Below, piece by piece: positions 30,760 through 39,820 of a stretch of DNA of 64,000 nucleotides. The first letter of the stretch is position 1. Each line of letters opens with the position of its first letter. The notes below the pieces were generated by a model. That model had not been told where the DNA came from. It did not search any database and saw nothing but the letters and a program-made list of their open reading frames with translations. The stretch comes from an uncultured Lacinutrix sp. GTDB taxonomy: Bacteria > Bacteroidota > Bacteroidia > Flavobacteriales > Flavobacteriaceae. Position numbers and translations under genes: made by a program. Location of the stretch: contig NZ_CANMSJ010000001.1 of assembly GCF_947500605.1 (NCBI RefSeq), positions 1-64,000 on the forward strand, written 5' to 3'.

Positions 30760-31593
30760 CTAAACCTCTAATTCTTTTAAAACATCTTCACTTTCTAATT
30801 GTAAATGCTTTGGTAATTTATTCTCTTTAGCTAAAACAGCTAAATAACGCTCTTCGTTAGTAGTATAAACGTTTTTAAAAATAGGTTTACTAATACCTAA
30901 GGTGTCAATAATTTCTTTTATAAAATCATTATGAAGCACTAAATCACTACTTCCTAAATGAAAAACGCCATATTTATCACGATTAATAATATAATGAATT
31001 TGCTGCGTTAATTTAGTGTCTGTAGTTACATTCATTACCAAATTAGGAAACACCTCTATTGGTAAACCTTCTTTAACAAAGGCCTTAATTTCTTTAATTC
31101 GTGGTGATTGTGCTCCAAAAACCATTGGTAATCTTATAATTGCGATTTGCTTTTTAGGCATACGTAATAGCATGTTTTCAATCTTAATTTTAAAATGACC
31201 ATACATGCTATGACTTAAGGTTTTATCCAGTTCGTAGCTAGGAAACTTGCTATAAGCATCGAAAACATTAGCAGAAGATAAGTAAAGTAGTTTTGCATTA
31301 TTAGCAATTACATATTCGCAGGCATGCGCATGCGCAATTATTTGTGCAGAAAAATTACCACGAAGTGCAGATATAATTACGGTAGGTTTTACTATTTCAA
31401 GAATCTCGAAAATATCGTCTTCTTCAATATTGTATTGAAAGTAATGCTGATTCTTATCAAAGCTATAATTATCGGTTCTATAAGTTCCGTAGGTTCTAAA
31501 ATAGGAGCAGAGCTCTCTATAAATAGCTTCGCCAATAAAGCCGCTGGCACCTAAAACTAGAATTCTATGTTTTTTGTCTATTTCTTGTTTCAT
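30760..31593 (-). CDS. NAD-dependent epimerase / RmlD-like SDR
   Basis: ILVLGASGFIGEAIYREL, LLYLSSANVFDAY, IIRLPMVFGA. Confidence 0.8.
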   Translation of the reverse strand: MKQEIDKKHRILVLGASGFIGEAIYRELCSYFRTYGTYRTDNYSFDKNQHYFQYNIEEDDIFEILEIVKPTVIISALRGNFSAQIIAHAHACEYVIANNAKLLYLSSANVFDAYSKFPSYELDKTLSHSMYGHFKIKIENMLLRMPKKQIAIIRLPMVFGAQSPRIKEIKAFVKEGLPIEVFPNLVMNVTTDTKLTQQIHYIINRDKYGVFHLGSSDLVLHNDFIKEIIDTLGISKPIFKNVYTTNEERYLAVLAKENKLPKHLQLESEDVLKELEV

Positions 31594-31609
31594 TAAGTAA
31601 CTTTAAATA

Positions 31610-32524
31610 CTAAAAAATAGAACGGTTTGTTTTAGTAGTAAATTGCTCTAAAGCTTGCATTCCAATTAAAGAATTTCCTTTAGGGTTTAATCCAGGAGCC
31701 CAAGTAACAATAACAAAATCGTTAGGTAGTAAAGCTACAATACCGCCACCAACACCACTTTTTCCGGGTAAACCTACTTCGAAAGCAAATTCTCCAGCCT
31801 CATCATAAAAGCCGCAGGTTAGCATAATTGCATTAATTCTTTTTACTTGACTTAAGGTTAAGTGTTGTGTTTTATTAACACATTCACCTCTGTTAGAAAA
31901 GAGATAAAAAGCGTTAGCAAGTTGCTCGCAATTCATTTCTAATGCACATTGATGGAAATAGAAATCTAAAACAACATCGACATCGTTATTTAGATTATTA
32001 AAAGATTTTAAAAGGTTTGCTGCTGCATAGTTTTTAAAACCTGTGTGTTGCTCTGATGCTGCAACTTTTAAGTTGTAATTTATGGTTTGATCTCCAGAAA
32101 TACCTCTCACATAATTTAAAAAATCTTCTTTAGGATTTTTAAGGTGCGTTACCAAAATATCTGCAACAACAATAGCTCCTGCGTTTATTAATGGATTTCT
32201 AGGGATTCCGTTTTCTAATTCTAATAAAGATAAGTGGTTAAATGGGTTGCCAGAAGGTTCTACATCTACACGTTTCCAAATGTTATTACCTTCAAAAACA
32301 ATGGCTTTAGATAGTGCTAAAACCTTAGAAATACTCTGTATAGAGAATGGTTTATCCCAATCTCCAACTTGGCAATTTTCGCCATTTACTTGCTTTAAAT
32401 ATATACCAAAACTAGTATTGTGTTGCTTTGCTAGTTCTGGTATATAAGAAGCTACAACACCTCTTTGTGTTGTAAGTTTTAAATCGTTATGGATTTCTTC
32501 AATAATGTTTTGGAAATCTATCAT
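31610..32524 (-). CDS. glsA: Glutaminase
   Basis: IPELAKQHNTSFGIYL, FSIQSISKVLALSKAI, NPLINAGAIVVAD, GLPGKSGVGGGI. Confidence 0.95.
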   Translation of the reverse strand: MIDFQNIIEEIHNDLKLTTQRGVVASYIPELAKQHNTSFGIYLKQVNGENCQVGDWDKPFSIQSISKVLALSKAIVFEGNNIWKRVDVEPSGNPFNHLSLLELENGIPRNPLINAGAIVVADILVTHLKNPKEDFLNYVRGISGDQTINYNLKVAASEQHTGFKNYAAANLLKSFNNLNNDVDVVLDFYFHQCALEMNCEQLANAFYLFSNRGECVNKTQHLTLSQVKRINAIMLTCGFYDEAGEFAFEVGLPGKSGVGGGIVALLPNDFVIVTWAPGLNPKGNSLIGMQALEQFTTKTNRSIF

Positions 32525-32531
32525 ACGTTTT

Positions 32532-33602
32532 TTATCCTTTGTAGAAAGGTAATTTTACTACGGTTGCAGGTACTGCATTTTTACGAATTTGGATATTAAT
32601 TTTACTATTAACATCTGTAAAAACAGTTGGTACATAACCTAAACCAATACCTTTTCCTAACATTGGAGACATAGTACCAGAAGTTACTACACCTATTTTT
32701 TTACCTTGCCCATCTACAATATCGTAACCTTGTCTAGGAATACCACGTTCGTCAAGCTCAAAAGCAATTAACTTACGTTCTACACCAAGACGTTTTTGTT
32801 CTTTTAAAGCTTCAGAATTTGTAAAGTTTTTAGTAAATTTTGTAATCCATCCTAAACCAGCTTCTAATGGAGACGTTTCGTCTGTAATATCATTTCCGTA
32901 AAGGCAATATCCCATTTCTAGACGTAAAGTATCACGAGCAGCAAGACCAATAGGTTTAGCACCAGCTTCGGTAACTTTATCCCAAATTTGTTTTACCTCG
33001 TCGTTTTTACAATAGATTTCAAATCCGCCACTTCCTGTATAACCAGTTGCAGAGATAATTACATTCTCTATACCTGCAAAATCTCCAACTACAAAGTTAT
33101 AGAACTTTATTTCGGCTAAATCGTGACTTGTTAATGCTTGCATTTTTTCTACAGCATTTGGACCTTGTATTGCTAAAAGAGAATAGTCTTCGCTTAAATC
33201 GCGCATGGTAGCATCTACATTATTTTTAGATGAGATCCAGTTCCAATCCTTTTCAATATTACTAGCGTTTACTACTAATAAATAGGTTTCTTCTTTTAAT
33301 TTATAGATAATTAAATCGTCTACAATACCACCATCATCATTTGGTAAACAAGAGTATTGTGCTTTTCCAATAGTTAATTTAGAAGCATCGTTACTAGATA
33401 CTTTTTGTATTAATTTTAAGGCATTAGGTCCTTCGATTAAAAACTCTCCCATATGCGACACATCAAAAACACCACAGTCTTTTCTTACTGCTTCGTGTTC
33501 TATATTTACGCCATCGTATTGTACTGGCATGTTATAGCCTGCAAATGGTACCATTTTCGCACTTAGTGCTTCGTGTGTTGTAGTTAATGCTGTGTTTTTC
33601 AT
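32532..33602 (-). CDS. gcvT: Aminomethyltransferase (glycine cleavage T protein)
   Basis: [53 protein letters not shown]. Confidence 0.97.
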   Translation of the reverse strand: MKNTALTTTHEALSAKMVPFAGYNMPVQYDGVNIEHEAVRKDCGVFDVSHMGEFLIEGPNALKLIQKVSSNDASKLTIGKAQYSCLPNDDGGIVDDLIIYKLKEETYLLVVNASNIEKDWNWISSKNNVDATMRDLSEDYSLLAIQGPNAVEKMQALTSHDLAEIKFYNFVVGDFAGIENVIISATGYTGSGGFEIYCKNDEVKQIWDKVTEAGAKPIGLAARDTLRLEMGYCLYGNDITDETSPLEAGLGWITKFTKNFTNSEALKEQKRLGVERKLIAFELDERGIPRQGYDIVDGQGKKIGVVTSGTMSPMLGKGIGLGYVPTVFTDVNSKINIQIRKNAVPATVVKLPFYKG

Positions 33603-33790
33603 TGAAAAAAAGGTTTATTCTTTTCGTATAAACGAAAATCTATAGTGTTTTGTTAATGTTGATTTCTCCAACAAAAGTATTGAAAATTATTGAGTTGATT
33701 TCTACGTCTATCATATTAAAAAGGCCTTAATTTTTTAGCTTCAATTTTAATGATTAATTTTCAGCTTTAATATAATAGCTATTATATTTT

Positions 33791-34086
33791 ATGAAACATT
33801 ATTTCCTTCTTTTTACGTTTTTATGTAGCGCTATTATTTTACATGCTCAGCATACCGAAAAGTATCTAGAGTTAACCAGAAATTTAAAACCTATAGATAG
33901 TTTTAAAGCTACTATTTTTCATAAAAACAAACAACTGTGCATTCTGAAAAAATATATAAATATTCAAGAGCATTAAAAGCCATGTTTCTTGCTAAAGAAG
34001 GCAAGCTTTTAGATAATAAACGCCATGGTAAATGGGTGTTCTATAATGAAAATGGAGAAGCGGCTAAAGAGAAAACCTACAAATAA
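33791..34086 (+). pseudogene. Frameshifted YwqK/MORN-like secreted protein remnant
   Basis: Signal-peptide ORF (33791-33976) ends early; another frame continues with ...SEKIYKYSRALKAMFLAKEGKLLDNKRHGKWVFYNENGEAAKEKTYK* to 34086. Confidence 0.6.
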
Positions 34087-34088
34087 AA

Positions 34089-34214
34089 ATGAAATACCTA
34101 TTTACAAAACTTATCCTTATTTTATTTCTGTTTTCGGCTTGTAAAAATAAAAGAGAATCAGATTTTGTAGGAATACAATACAGTAGCGTTAAACAAGGTT
34201 ATGTTTTCGATTAA
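34089..34214 (+). CDS. Short (41 aa) lipoprotein or truncated gene remnant
   Basis: MKYLFTKLILILFLFSACKNKRESDFVGIQYSSVKQGYVFD*; C-terminal tail duplicated at 35358. Confidence 0.45.
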   Translation: MKYLFTKLILILFLFSACKNKRESDFVGIQYSSVKQGYVFD

Positions 34215-34257
34215 TATTTGACTATGGTGGAAATTTCGAATTAGATTGAGATTGTTT
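34171..34257 (+). repeat. Direct repeat copy 1 (about 86 bp)
   Basis: tacaatacagtagcgttaaacaaggttatgttttcgattaatatttgactatggtggaaatttcgaattagattgagattgttt; about 90% identical by eye to 35358-35443. Confidence 0.9.
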
Positions 34258-34398
34258 GTTTTTAAGGTAATTTCGAATTTCTATAACGGTTTTGTGTGCG
34301 AGGATTTACCGCAGGAAAATCAAACGGAACAAAAATACAACGACCTTTGTCTAAGCATTAATTTAGCAATTTTTTATACACGTTGTTGTAAAACGTTT

Positions 34399-35064
34399 TT
34401 ATTCATTCTTTTGTTCAGTCAGAGTCTTGAATTCAAACAGTTTGTTTTCAATATTGTCAGTCGTGAATTTTTTAAAGTCATTCACAAATAGAGTAATATC
34501 TTGACTCTTTTCGCTTTCTATTTCTAAATTATACTTTTCATTAATTATTAATTTTAAAGGAAGTTTACTTTTTTTAAATGTGAATGATGTAAAACTTTCA
34601 AACATCGTATTAATGTTTATTAAACTATCCTTTGATTTTATAGTACTTCCAATTCCAATTCCGTCATCGTTTTTAGAATTCACATAAGATTTGAAAGATA
34701 TTTTCACTTTTATGGAATCAGTTAAGTTTTCAGTTTCTTTAATTGAAATGCTATCAATAGAATGTTTCGGCTTAATAAAATTCAATTGAATTTTTTTGTT
34801 TTCAATCAAATATTCTCCAGAACCAAATTCGTTGATTGTAAAATATGGTCCATCTATATGTCCTTTTATTTGATTCTTATCATTATAGTATGATAATGGC
34901 GAATCTCCTTTGTATGAAATAAAACCAAATTTTTGATTTGGCAATAAATGAATAAAAGACAGACTATCAGACGTAAAGAGGGTTTTTTCTCTATTATTTT
35001 CTTGTGAGTAAATGTTTTTACTGATTAAAAGAATTGTCAAAATTAAAATTGTCTTCAATTTCAT
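34399..35064 (-). CDS. Secreted hypothetical protein (putative cassette cargo)
   Basis: Signal-like MKLKTILILTILLISKNIYSQE; 221 aa, no recognised domain. Confidence 0.6.
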   Translation of the reverse strand: MKLKTILILTILLISKNIYSQENNREKTLFTSDSLSFIHLLPNQKFGFISYKGDSPLSYYNDKNQIKGHIDGPYFTINEFGSGEYLIENKKIQLNFIKPKHSIDSISIKETENLTDSIKVKISFKSYVNSKNDDGIGIGSTIKSKDSLININTMFESFTSFTFKKSKLPLKLIINEKYNLEIESEKSQDITLFVNDFKKFTTDNIENKLFEFKTLTEQKNE

Positions 35065-35174
35065 AATATATGTTTATTCAAATTTATTCGTTTTGTGTTT
35101 TGAATAAAAATTCAATTTAGTAATCAGTTCTTTTGATTTAGTGAAATGGTCTTTTGGTTTAGGTAAATGTTTTA

Positions 35175-35335
35175 CAACATTTTACTTGATATACAACCGT
35201 TTTAATGTTTTATATCAGCAGTTATATAAATTCGAAGTTAGCGGATTTTTTTAACAAAGTCAAGTTGTAAAAAAGCTAAAAATTAGAATTGAAGATAGGT
35301 TTATAAATCTTTTAAAATTTAAATAAAATAAGTAA
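35175..35335. repeat. Dispersed repeat, copy A
   Basis: acattttacttgatata...tatatcagcagttatataaattcgaagttagcggattttttt...caagttgtaa...gaagataggtttataaatct; shared with copies B and C. Confidence 0.85.
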
Positions 35336-35357
35336 CAAAACAATTACCGGACGTTGG

Positions 35358-35443
35358 TGTACAATACAGTAACGCTAAAGAAGGTTATGTTTTCGATTAA
35401 TATTTGAGTATGGTAGAAATTTCGAATTAGATTGAGATTGTTT
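35358..35443 (+). repeat. Direct repeat copy 2 (about 86 bp)
   Basis: tacaatacagtaacgctaaagaaggttatgttttcgattaatatttgagtatggtagaaatttcgaattagattgagattgttt. Confidence 0.9.
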
Positions 35444-35534
35444 TTTACACTCAGTTCTTTATTATCATAAGTTTTTAATAAAGGAATTATTCTTTATTTT
35501 TTTATGAATCATTTAAAGAATATTAATAAAATAA

Positions 35535-36503
35535 CTAGATAGTAACAAATTCAGGTAAAACAATTTCCTCAATTTTAGCTATAGCCTCACTTACGGGAGT
35601 TTCAGATTTTCTCAGGTTTATCGCCATATGATTAACACCAACATTTTCATATTCTTTTAAATATTCTGTAAGATGGTTGATACCTACTGTACCACCAAAA
35701 CGTTGTGGTTTAAAAGTCGCATTGTCGTCTTTAGATAGGTTTAAATGTATAGCCGAAATATAAGGTTTTGCTGCTTGGTCTTCATCATACAAAGCATTAC
35801 ACCAGTATTTTCTGTTTTCTAAAGTTTCTGCTACGGGTCGTGGGTAATTAAACCAAGCTTGCGCGTTTTTGGCAATCCAATTAATACTTTGCCCGGAATG
35901 ACCAGCTACTACAAGTGGAATGTCTTTTTTAGGTTTTGGATAAACTTCTATACCACTAGTTAAAAAATCGTATTTAGATTTTAAATTGCTATTTGTTTTC
36001 CAAGCTTCTTTAATAATGTCAAGATTATGTCTAAAGATTTTAGGTCTTTTTTTATAGTCAATATTATACATTGGGAACTCCACTGGTCTGTCTCCCAAAC
36101 CTAAACCTAACAAAAGCCTGCCATCACTTAAATTTTCAATGGTAGCAGCAGCTTTGGCTAATTTTATTGGCTGTTGTAGTGGCAATACAATTGCTGCCGT
36201 ACCCAACAAAATGTTTTTGGTAGCTGCAGATAAATACCCTAAGTACGGTAAGGTGTCAAACAATTGTGCACCATCACCAAAATTAGGATCATATACAGGA
36301 ACATCTCGCATCCATAAAGCAGCAAAACCTGCTTCATCAATTTGTTGTGCCAATTCTAAATGTTTAGAAATATCGGGTACTCCAAAAGGTCTATTGTCTT
36401 CCAAACGTTTGCGGTTTCCTTCTGTTGACCAATCGTTATCTAAAGGGAACTCTATACCAAGTGTCATTTTACCTGGCTTGTATAGTTTATCAAATGAATT
36501 CAT
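35535..36503 (-). CDS. LLM-class (luciferase-like) oxidoreductase, TIGR03571-like
   Basis: MTLGIEFPLDNDW, GFAALWMRDVPVYDPNFGDGAQLFDTLPYLGYLSAATKNILLGTAAIVLPLQQP; start taken as MNSFDK. Confidence 0.88.
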   Translation of the reverse strand: MNSFDKLYKPGKMTLGIEFPLDNDWSTEGNRKRLEDNRPFGVPDISKHLELAQQIDEAGFAALWMRDVPVYDPNFGDGAQLFDTLPYLGYLSAATKNILLGTAAIVLPLQQPIKLAKAAATIENLSDGRLLLGLGLGDRPVEFPMYNIDYKKRPKIFRHNLDIIKEAWKTNSNLKSKYDFLTSGIEVYPKPKKDIPLVVAGHSGQSINWIAKNAQAWFNYPRPVAETLENRKYWCNALYDEDQAAKPYISAIHLNLSKDDNATFKPQRFGGTVGINHLTEYLKEYENVGVNHMAINLRKSETPVSEAIAKIEEIVLPEFVTI

Positions 36504-36520
36504 AGTGTTATTTATTTTTG

Positions 36521-36556
36521 AAATCATCAGGTATCTCTCAGGATACCTGATGATTT
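36521..36556. repeat. 15-bp perfect inverted repeat (intercistronic hairpin)
   Basis: AAATCATCAGGTATC-TCTCAG-GATACCTGATGATTT between AKR stop and LLM start. Confidence 0.85.
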
Positions 36557-36562
36557 TCAAGA

Positions 36563-37501
36563 TTAGTTATTCCAGATACTATCTGCAGTGTAGGGTCCGT
36601 TTTCAACTTCCCAAAATTTACCATCTATAAAACGGTGTCCTTTATCTAAATCCTTCAGCAAAGCCATATCTTCTTCTTTAAGCGTATGGTTTAACGTCTC
36701 TAAATTCTGAAGCAATCTCGCTTCATTAATAGATTTAGGAATTACCGCAATGCCTCGTTGCATAGTATATGCCAATGCAACTTGTGCAGGCGACATATTT
36801 CGTGCGTTGGCAATGTTTTTTATTGTGTCATTTTCCAACAAACGTAAAGTGTTGTTTTCATCTACAAGTGAACCTAATGGTGCATATGCTGTTATATGCA
36901 TATCAAAATGCGAGCATAATGCTTTTAATTCTTTCTGCTGTAAAAACGGATGCATTTCTACTTGATTCATCTCTGGTTTATGAACAGCACTCGCCATTAT
37001 TTCTTTAAGCTGATTTTCATTGAAATTACTCACGCCAATATGCTTTGTAAGACCTTGCTCTAAAGCAGCTTCCATCCCTTTCCAAGTATTGGTTAATGGT
37101 ACTTCTGAAAGCGGAATAAAATCGAATGCTTTTTCTGGCATTTCTGTTCCTTTTTTTAAAGCTACTGGCCAGTGGATAAGATACTGGTCTAGATAATCTA
37201 GTCGTAAATCTTCTAAAGTTTGATTCAACGCAGGAATCACATTCTCTTCACCGTGGGAAGCATTCCATAATTTGGAAGTCACCCATAAATCTTCTCTAGT
37301 AACCAAACCTTGTTTAATTGCTTCAGCAATGGCATTACCAACTTCTTTTTCGTTACCGTATGCCGCAGCACAATCTATATGTCTGTATCCCATTTTTATA
37401 GCCGAAAGAACAGCATTGTACACTTCATTAGGTTCAGATCTAAAAGTTCCTAATCCTAAAATTGGCATTTCGTCGTTATTTCTAAATTTTAATGTAGTCA
37501 T
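36563..37501 (-). CDS. Aldo/keto reductase
   Basis: MPILGLGTFRS, GYRHIDCAAAYGNEKEVG, DYLDQYLIHWPV, IGVSNFNENQL, IAVIPKSI; start taken as MTTLKFRNN. Confidence 0.93.
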   Translation of the reverse strand: MTTLKFRNNDEMPILGLGTFRSEPNEVYNAVLSAIKMGYRHIDCAAAYGNEKEVGNAIAEAIKQGLVTREDLWVTSKLWNASHGEENVIPALNQTLEDLRLDYLDQYLIHWPVALKKGTEMPEKAFDFIPLSEVPLTNTWKGMEAALEQGLTKHIGVSNFNENQLKEIMASAVHKPEMNQVEMHPFLQQKELKALCSHFDMHITAYAPLGSLVDENNTLRLLENDTIKNIANARNMSPAQVALAYTMQRGIAVIPKSINEARLLQNLETLNHTLKEEDMALLKDLDKGHRFIDGKFWEVENGPYTADSIWNN

Positions 37502-37512
37502 CGTTATTATAT

Positions 37513-38721
37513 TTATATTTTTTCTCTTTTGAATAAAACAAGTGTCAACAAGAACCCTACAATTACTAGAATACCACCTACCCAAGGTGTTGCTTCAATA
37601 CCTAAGCTCGATTCTACAACCATTCCGCCTACATAAGCACCAATAGCAATACCTACGTTAAATGCTGCAATGTTTAATGCAGATGCTACGTCTTCTGTTC
37701 CTGGTAAGTACTTTTCCGCCATTTTCACTACGTATAATTGCAATGCTGGCACGTTTGAAAAGGCAAGTATTCCCATAAAAAACAAGGTTATTATTGCAAA
37801 AATCTGACTAGAAGCCGTGAAGTATAAAACAAACAACACAATGGCTTGTAACGCAAACATTACCAATAATGCTTTACCTGGTTTGTTGTTAGATACTTTA
37901 CCTCCAATAATATTTCCTATAGCAATGGCGATACCATAAATTAAAAGGAATACACTGGTCATATTTGAAGAGAAACCAGTTACTTCTTCTAATAGCGGTG
38001 TTAAATAAGTAAAAGTTACAAACGTACCACCATAACCAAATGCAGTAATGGCTAACACTAATAAAATAGACGGATTCTTAATCACCTTTAATTGGTCTAT
38101 AAGTCTTAATGGAGCCGATTGTTTGATGTTTTTAGGCACCAAAGCTAAACTAGCTATTGCACCTACTAATCCTAAAAGGGCTACACCAATAAAGGTTGCT
38201 CTCCATCCAAAATTCTGACCAATGTATGTTCCTAAAGGCACACCAGTTACAATAGCCACGGTAAGACCCGCAAACATTATAGAAATAGCAGTTGCCCTTT
38301 TGTCTTTTGGTACTAAACTTGCAGCAATAGTAGAACCGATAGAGAAAAATACACCGTGCGCAAAACCTGTTACCACTCTTGATAAAAGAAGCAATTCAAA
38401 GCTTGGTGCAATTGCTGCTAATCCGTTACCAATTATAAATAACACCATAATCCCCATTAATAATTGTTTTCTTGGAATTTTACCTGTTAGGGCAGTTAGT
38501 ATTGGTGCACCAATAGCAACACCAATAGCATAGAGACTTACTAATAATCCTGCTGATGTTAATGATGTGCCTAAATCGTTTGCAACAGTAGATAGTAGAC
38601 CTACAATTACAAATTCTGTTGTTCCTATGGCAAATGCACTTATGGTCAATGCCCATAATGCTGCTGGTAGACCTTTCTTTTTGGCTACCGTTGTGTCTTT
38701 ATTTATAGTTGATGTTTCCAT
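37513..38721 (-). CDS. MFS transporter (AraJ-like drug/sugar efflux)
   Basis: 12-TM ORF; FAIGTTEFVIVGLLSTVANDLGTSLTSAGLLVSLYAIGVAIGAPI; start taken as METSTINK. Confidence 0.93.
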   Translation of the reverse strand: METSTINKDTTVAKKKGLPAALWALTISAFAIGTTEFVIVGLLSTVANDLGTSLTSAGLLVSLYAIGVAIGAPILTALTGKIPRKQLLMGIMVLFIIGNGLAAIAPSFELLLLSRVVTGFAHGVFFSIGSTIAASLVPKDKRATAISIMFAGLTVAIVTGVPLGTYIGQNFGWRATFIGVALLGLVGAIASLALVPKNIKQSAPLRLIDQLKVIKNPSILLVLAITAFGYGGTFVTFTYLTPLLEEVTGFSSNMTSVFLLIYGIAIAIGNIIGGKVSNNKPGKALLVMFALQAIVLFVLYFTASSQIFAIITLFFMGILAFSNVPALQLYVVKMAEKYLPGTEDVASALNIAAFNVGIAIGAYVGGMVVESSLGIEATPWVGGILVIVGFLLTLVLFKREKI

Positions 38722-38746
38722 AATTTCTAATCGTTTTTTGTTATTC

Positions 38747-39685
38747 TTATTTAATAGCAACAGGATTTATTTGTACTTGCGTAGAGCCTTCATATAAAGG
38801 ATGACCTAATACAAAAAGGAATTCCCAAGCTTTATCCTCAACCAATTCATCTACAAGAATGTTTTCCAATACTTGTACACCATATTCAGTTGCCATCATT
38901 TGATTTACAGGAAAAGAAAGTTCGCTGTTTTCGTGTGGTACAGCCTCAAAAGACCAGTTATCTGCACCTGCTGCTACAATTCCTTTTTTACCTAAATAAT
39001 GCGCAGCTTCAACACCAATTCCAGGTCCACCAGCTAAATAGCGTTTATCATCTTTACCCATTAATTTTGTCCATCCCGTGTAGAACAATACCACATCACC
39101 TTTACGAATTTCAACACCTTGTTTTTTAGATACTTTTTCAATGTCTTCAACTGTAAAAACAGTGCCTTCTTTTACAATATCTTGATTGTAATATGAGCGC
39201 ATATCTAGCACAACACCTCTAGTTACAATTGGAGGTAATTTTTCTAGACCTAATTTTTTCACACCAGATACGGTTAAAAAATCTTCTACTTTATGACCGT
39301 TATAATGCACATTGTCTCTACCATAATGTGCCAATCCGTTTATTTGAGACCCAACACCTGTCCAACCAATTAATTGATCATCTACGTAAGTGAATTTGTT
39401 AGAACCTGCAGCAGCAGTTTCTGGTTGTAACGTTTCAATGTGAAAGTATCTGTGACGGAAAGCTGCAGTTTGTGCATTTACCACCATTCCTAAGCGATAT
39501 ACTTTTCCTTTTTTTACCAATTTTACCGCATCCAAAACTGTTTCTTCATTCAAAAGGTTTAGTGCGCCAATTTCATCGTCAGCACCATAAGGTGATGTTG
39601 GTACTTGTTGCGCGTTTGTAGTTAAAGCAGTGAAAAGTGTAGCTGCTAAGGCAATTGTTTTTAATGTATTTACTATTGTTTTCAT
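38747..39685 (-). CDS. Secreted cyclase-family protein (PF04199, kynurenine formamidase/isatin hydrolase-like)
   Basis: Signal peptide; GAEDEIGALN-like YGADDEIGALNLL, HYGRDNVHYNGH, RGVVLDM, GDVVLFYTGW. Confidence 0.85.
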   Translation of the reverse strand: MKTIVNTLKTIALAATLFTALTTNAQQVPTSPYGADDEIGALNLLNEETVLDAVKLVKKGKVYRLGMVVNAQTAAFRHRYFHIETLQPETAAAGSNKFTYVDDQLIGWTGVGSQINGLAHYGRDNVHYNGHKVEDFLTVSGVKKLGLEKLPPIVTRGVVLDMRSYYNQDIVKEGTVFTVEDIEKVSKKQGVEIRKGDVVLFYTGWTKLMGKDDKRYLAGGPGIGVEAAHYLGKKGIVAAGADNWSFEAVPHENSELSFPVNQMMATEYGVQVLENILVDELVEDKAWEFLFVLGHPLYEGSTQVQINPVAIK

Positions 39686-39743
39686 TTTAATATGTTTTTA
39701 AATTTCTTATACAAATTTCCGATTAAAGCAAGAGGTGTGCGAG

Positions 39744-39800
39744 GATGTACATCACCATTTTAAAGTGATGTATGTCACATTTAATAATGCTCATACATCA
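39744..39800. promoter_or_regulatory. Operator cluster 1 (CRP/FNR-like) upstream of cyclase
   Basis: GATGTACATCAC-N9-GTGATGTATGTCAC plus CATACATCAC; contains GTGA-N6-TCAC core. Confidence 0.65.
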
Positions 39801-39820
39801 CTTGGTTTTTTTAGAGATAC

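Noticed and set aside
34275-34398. Palindromic segment downstream of the 34399-35064 gene as a true integron attC
   Set aside because: Imperfect hairpin potential but I could not match R'/R'' core sites (GTTRRRY/RYYYAAC); kept only as part of the cassette hypothesis.
36139-39129. Several plus-strand ORFs (36139-36630, 37272-37532, 38222-38533, 38890-39129)
   Set aside because: Shadow ORFs antisense to the AKR/MFS/cyclase operon.
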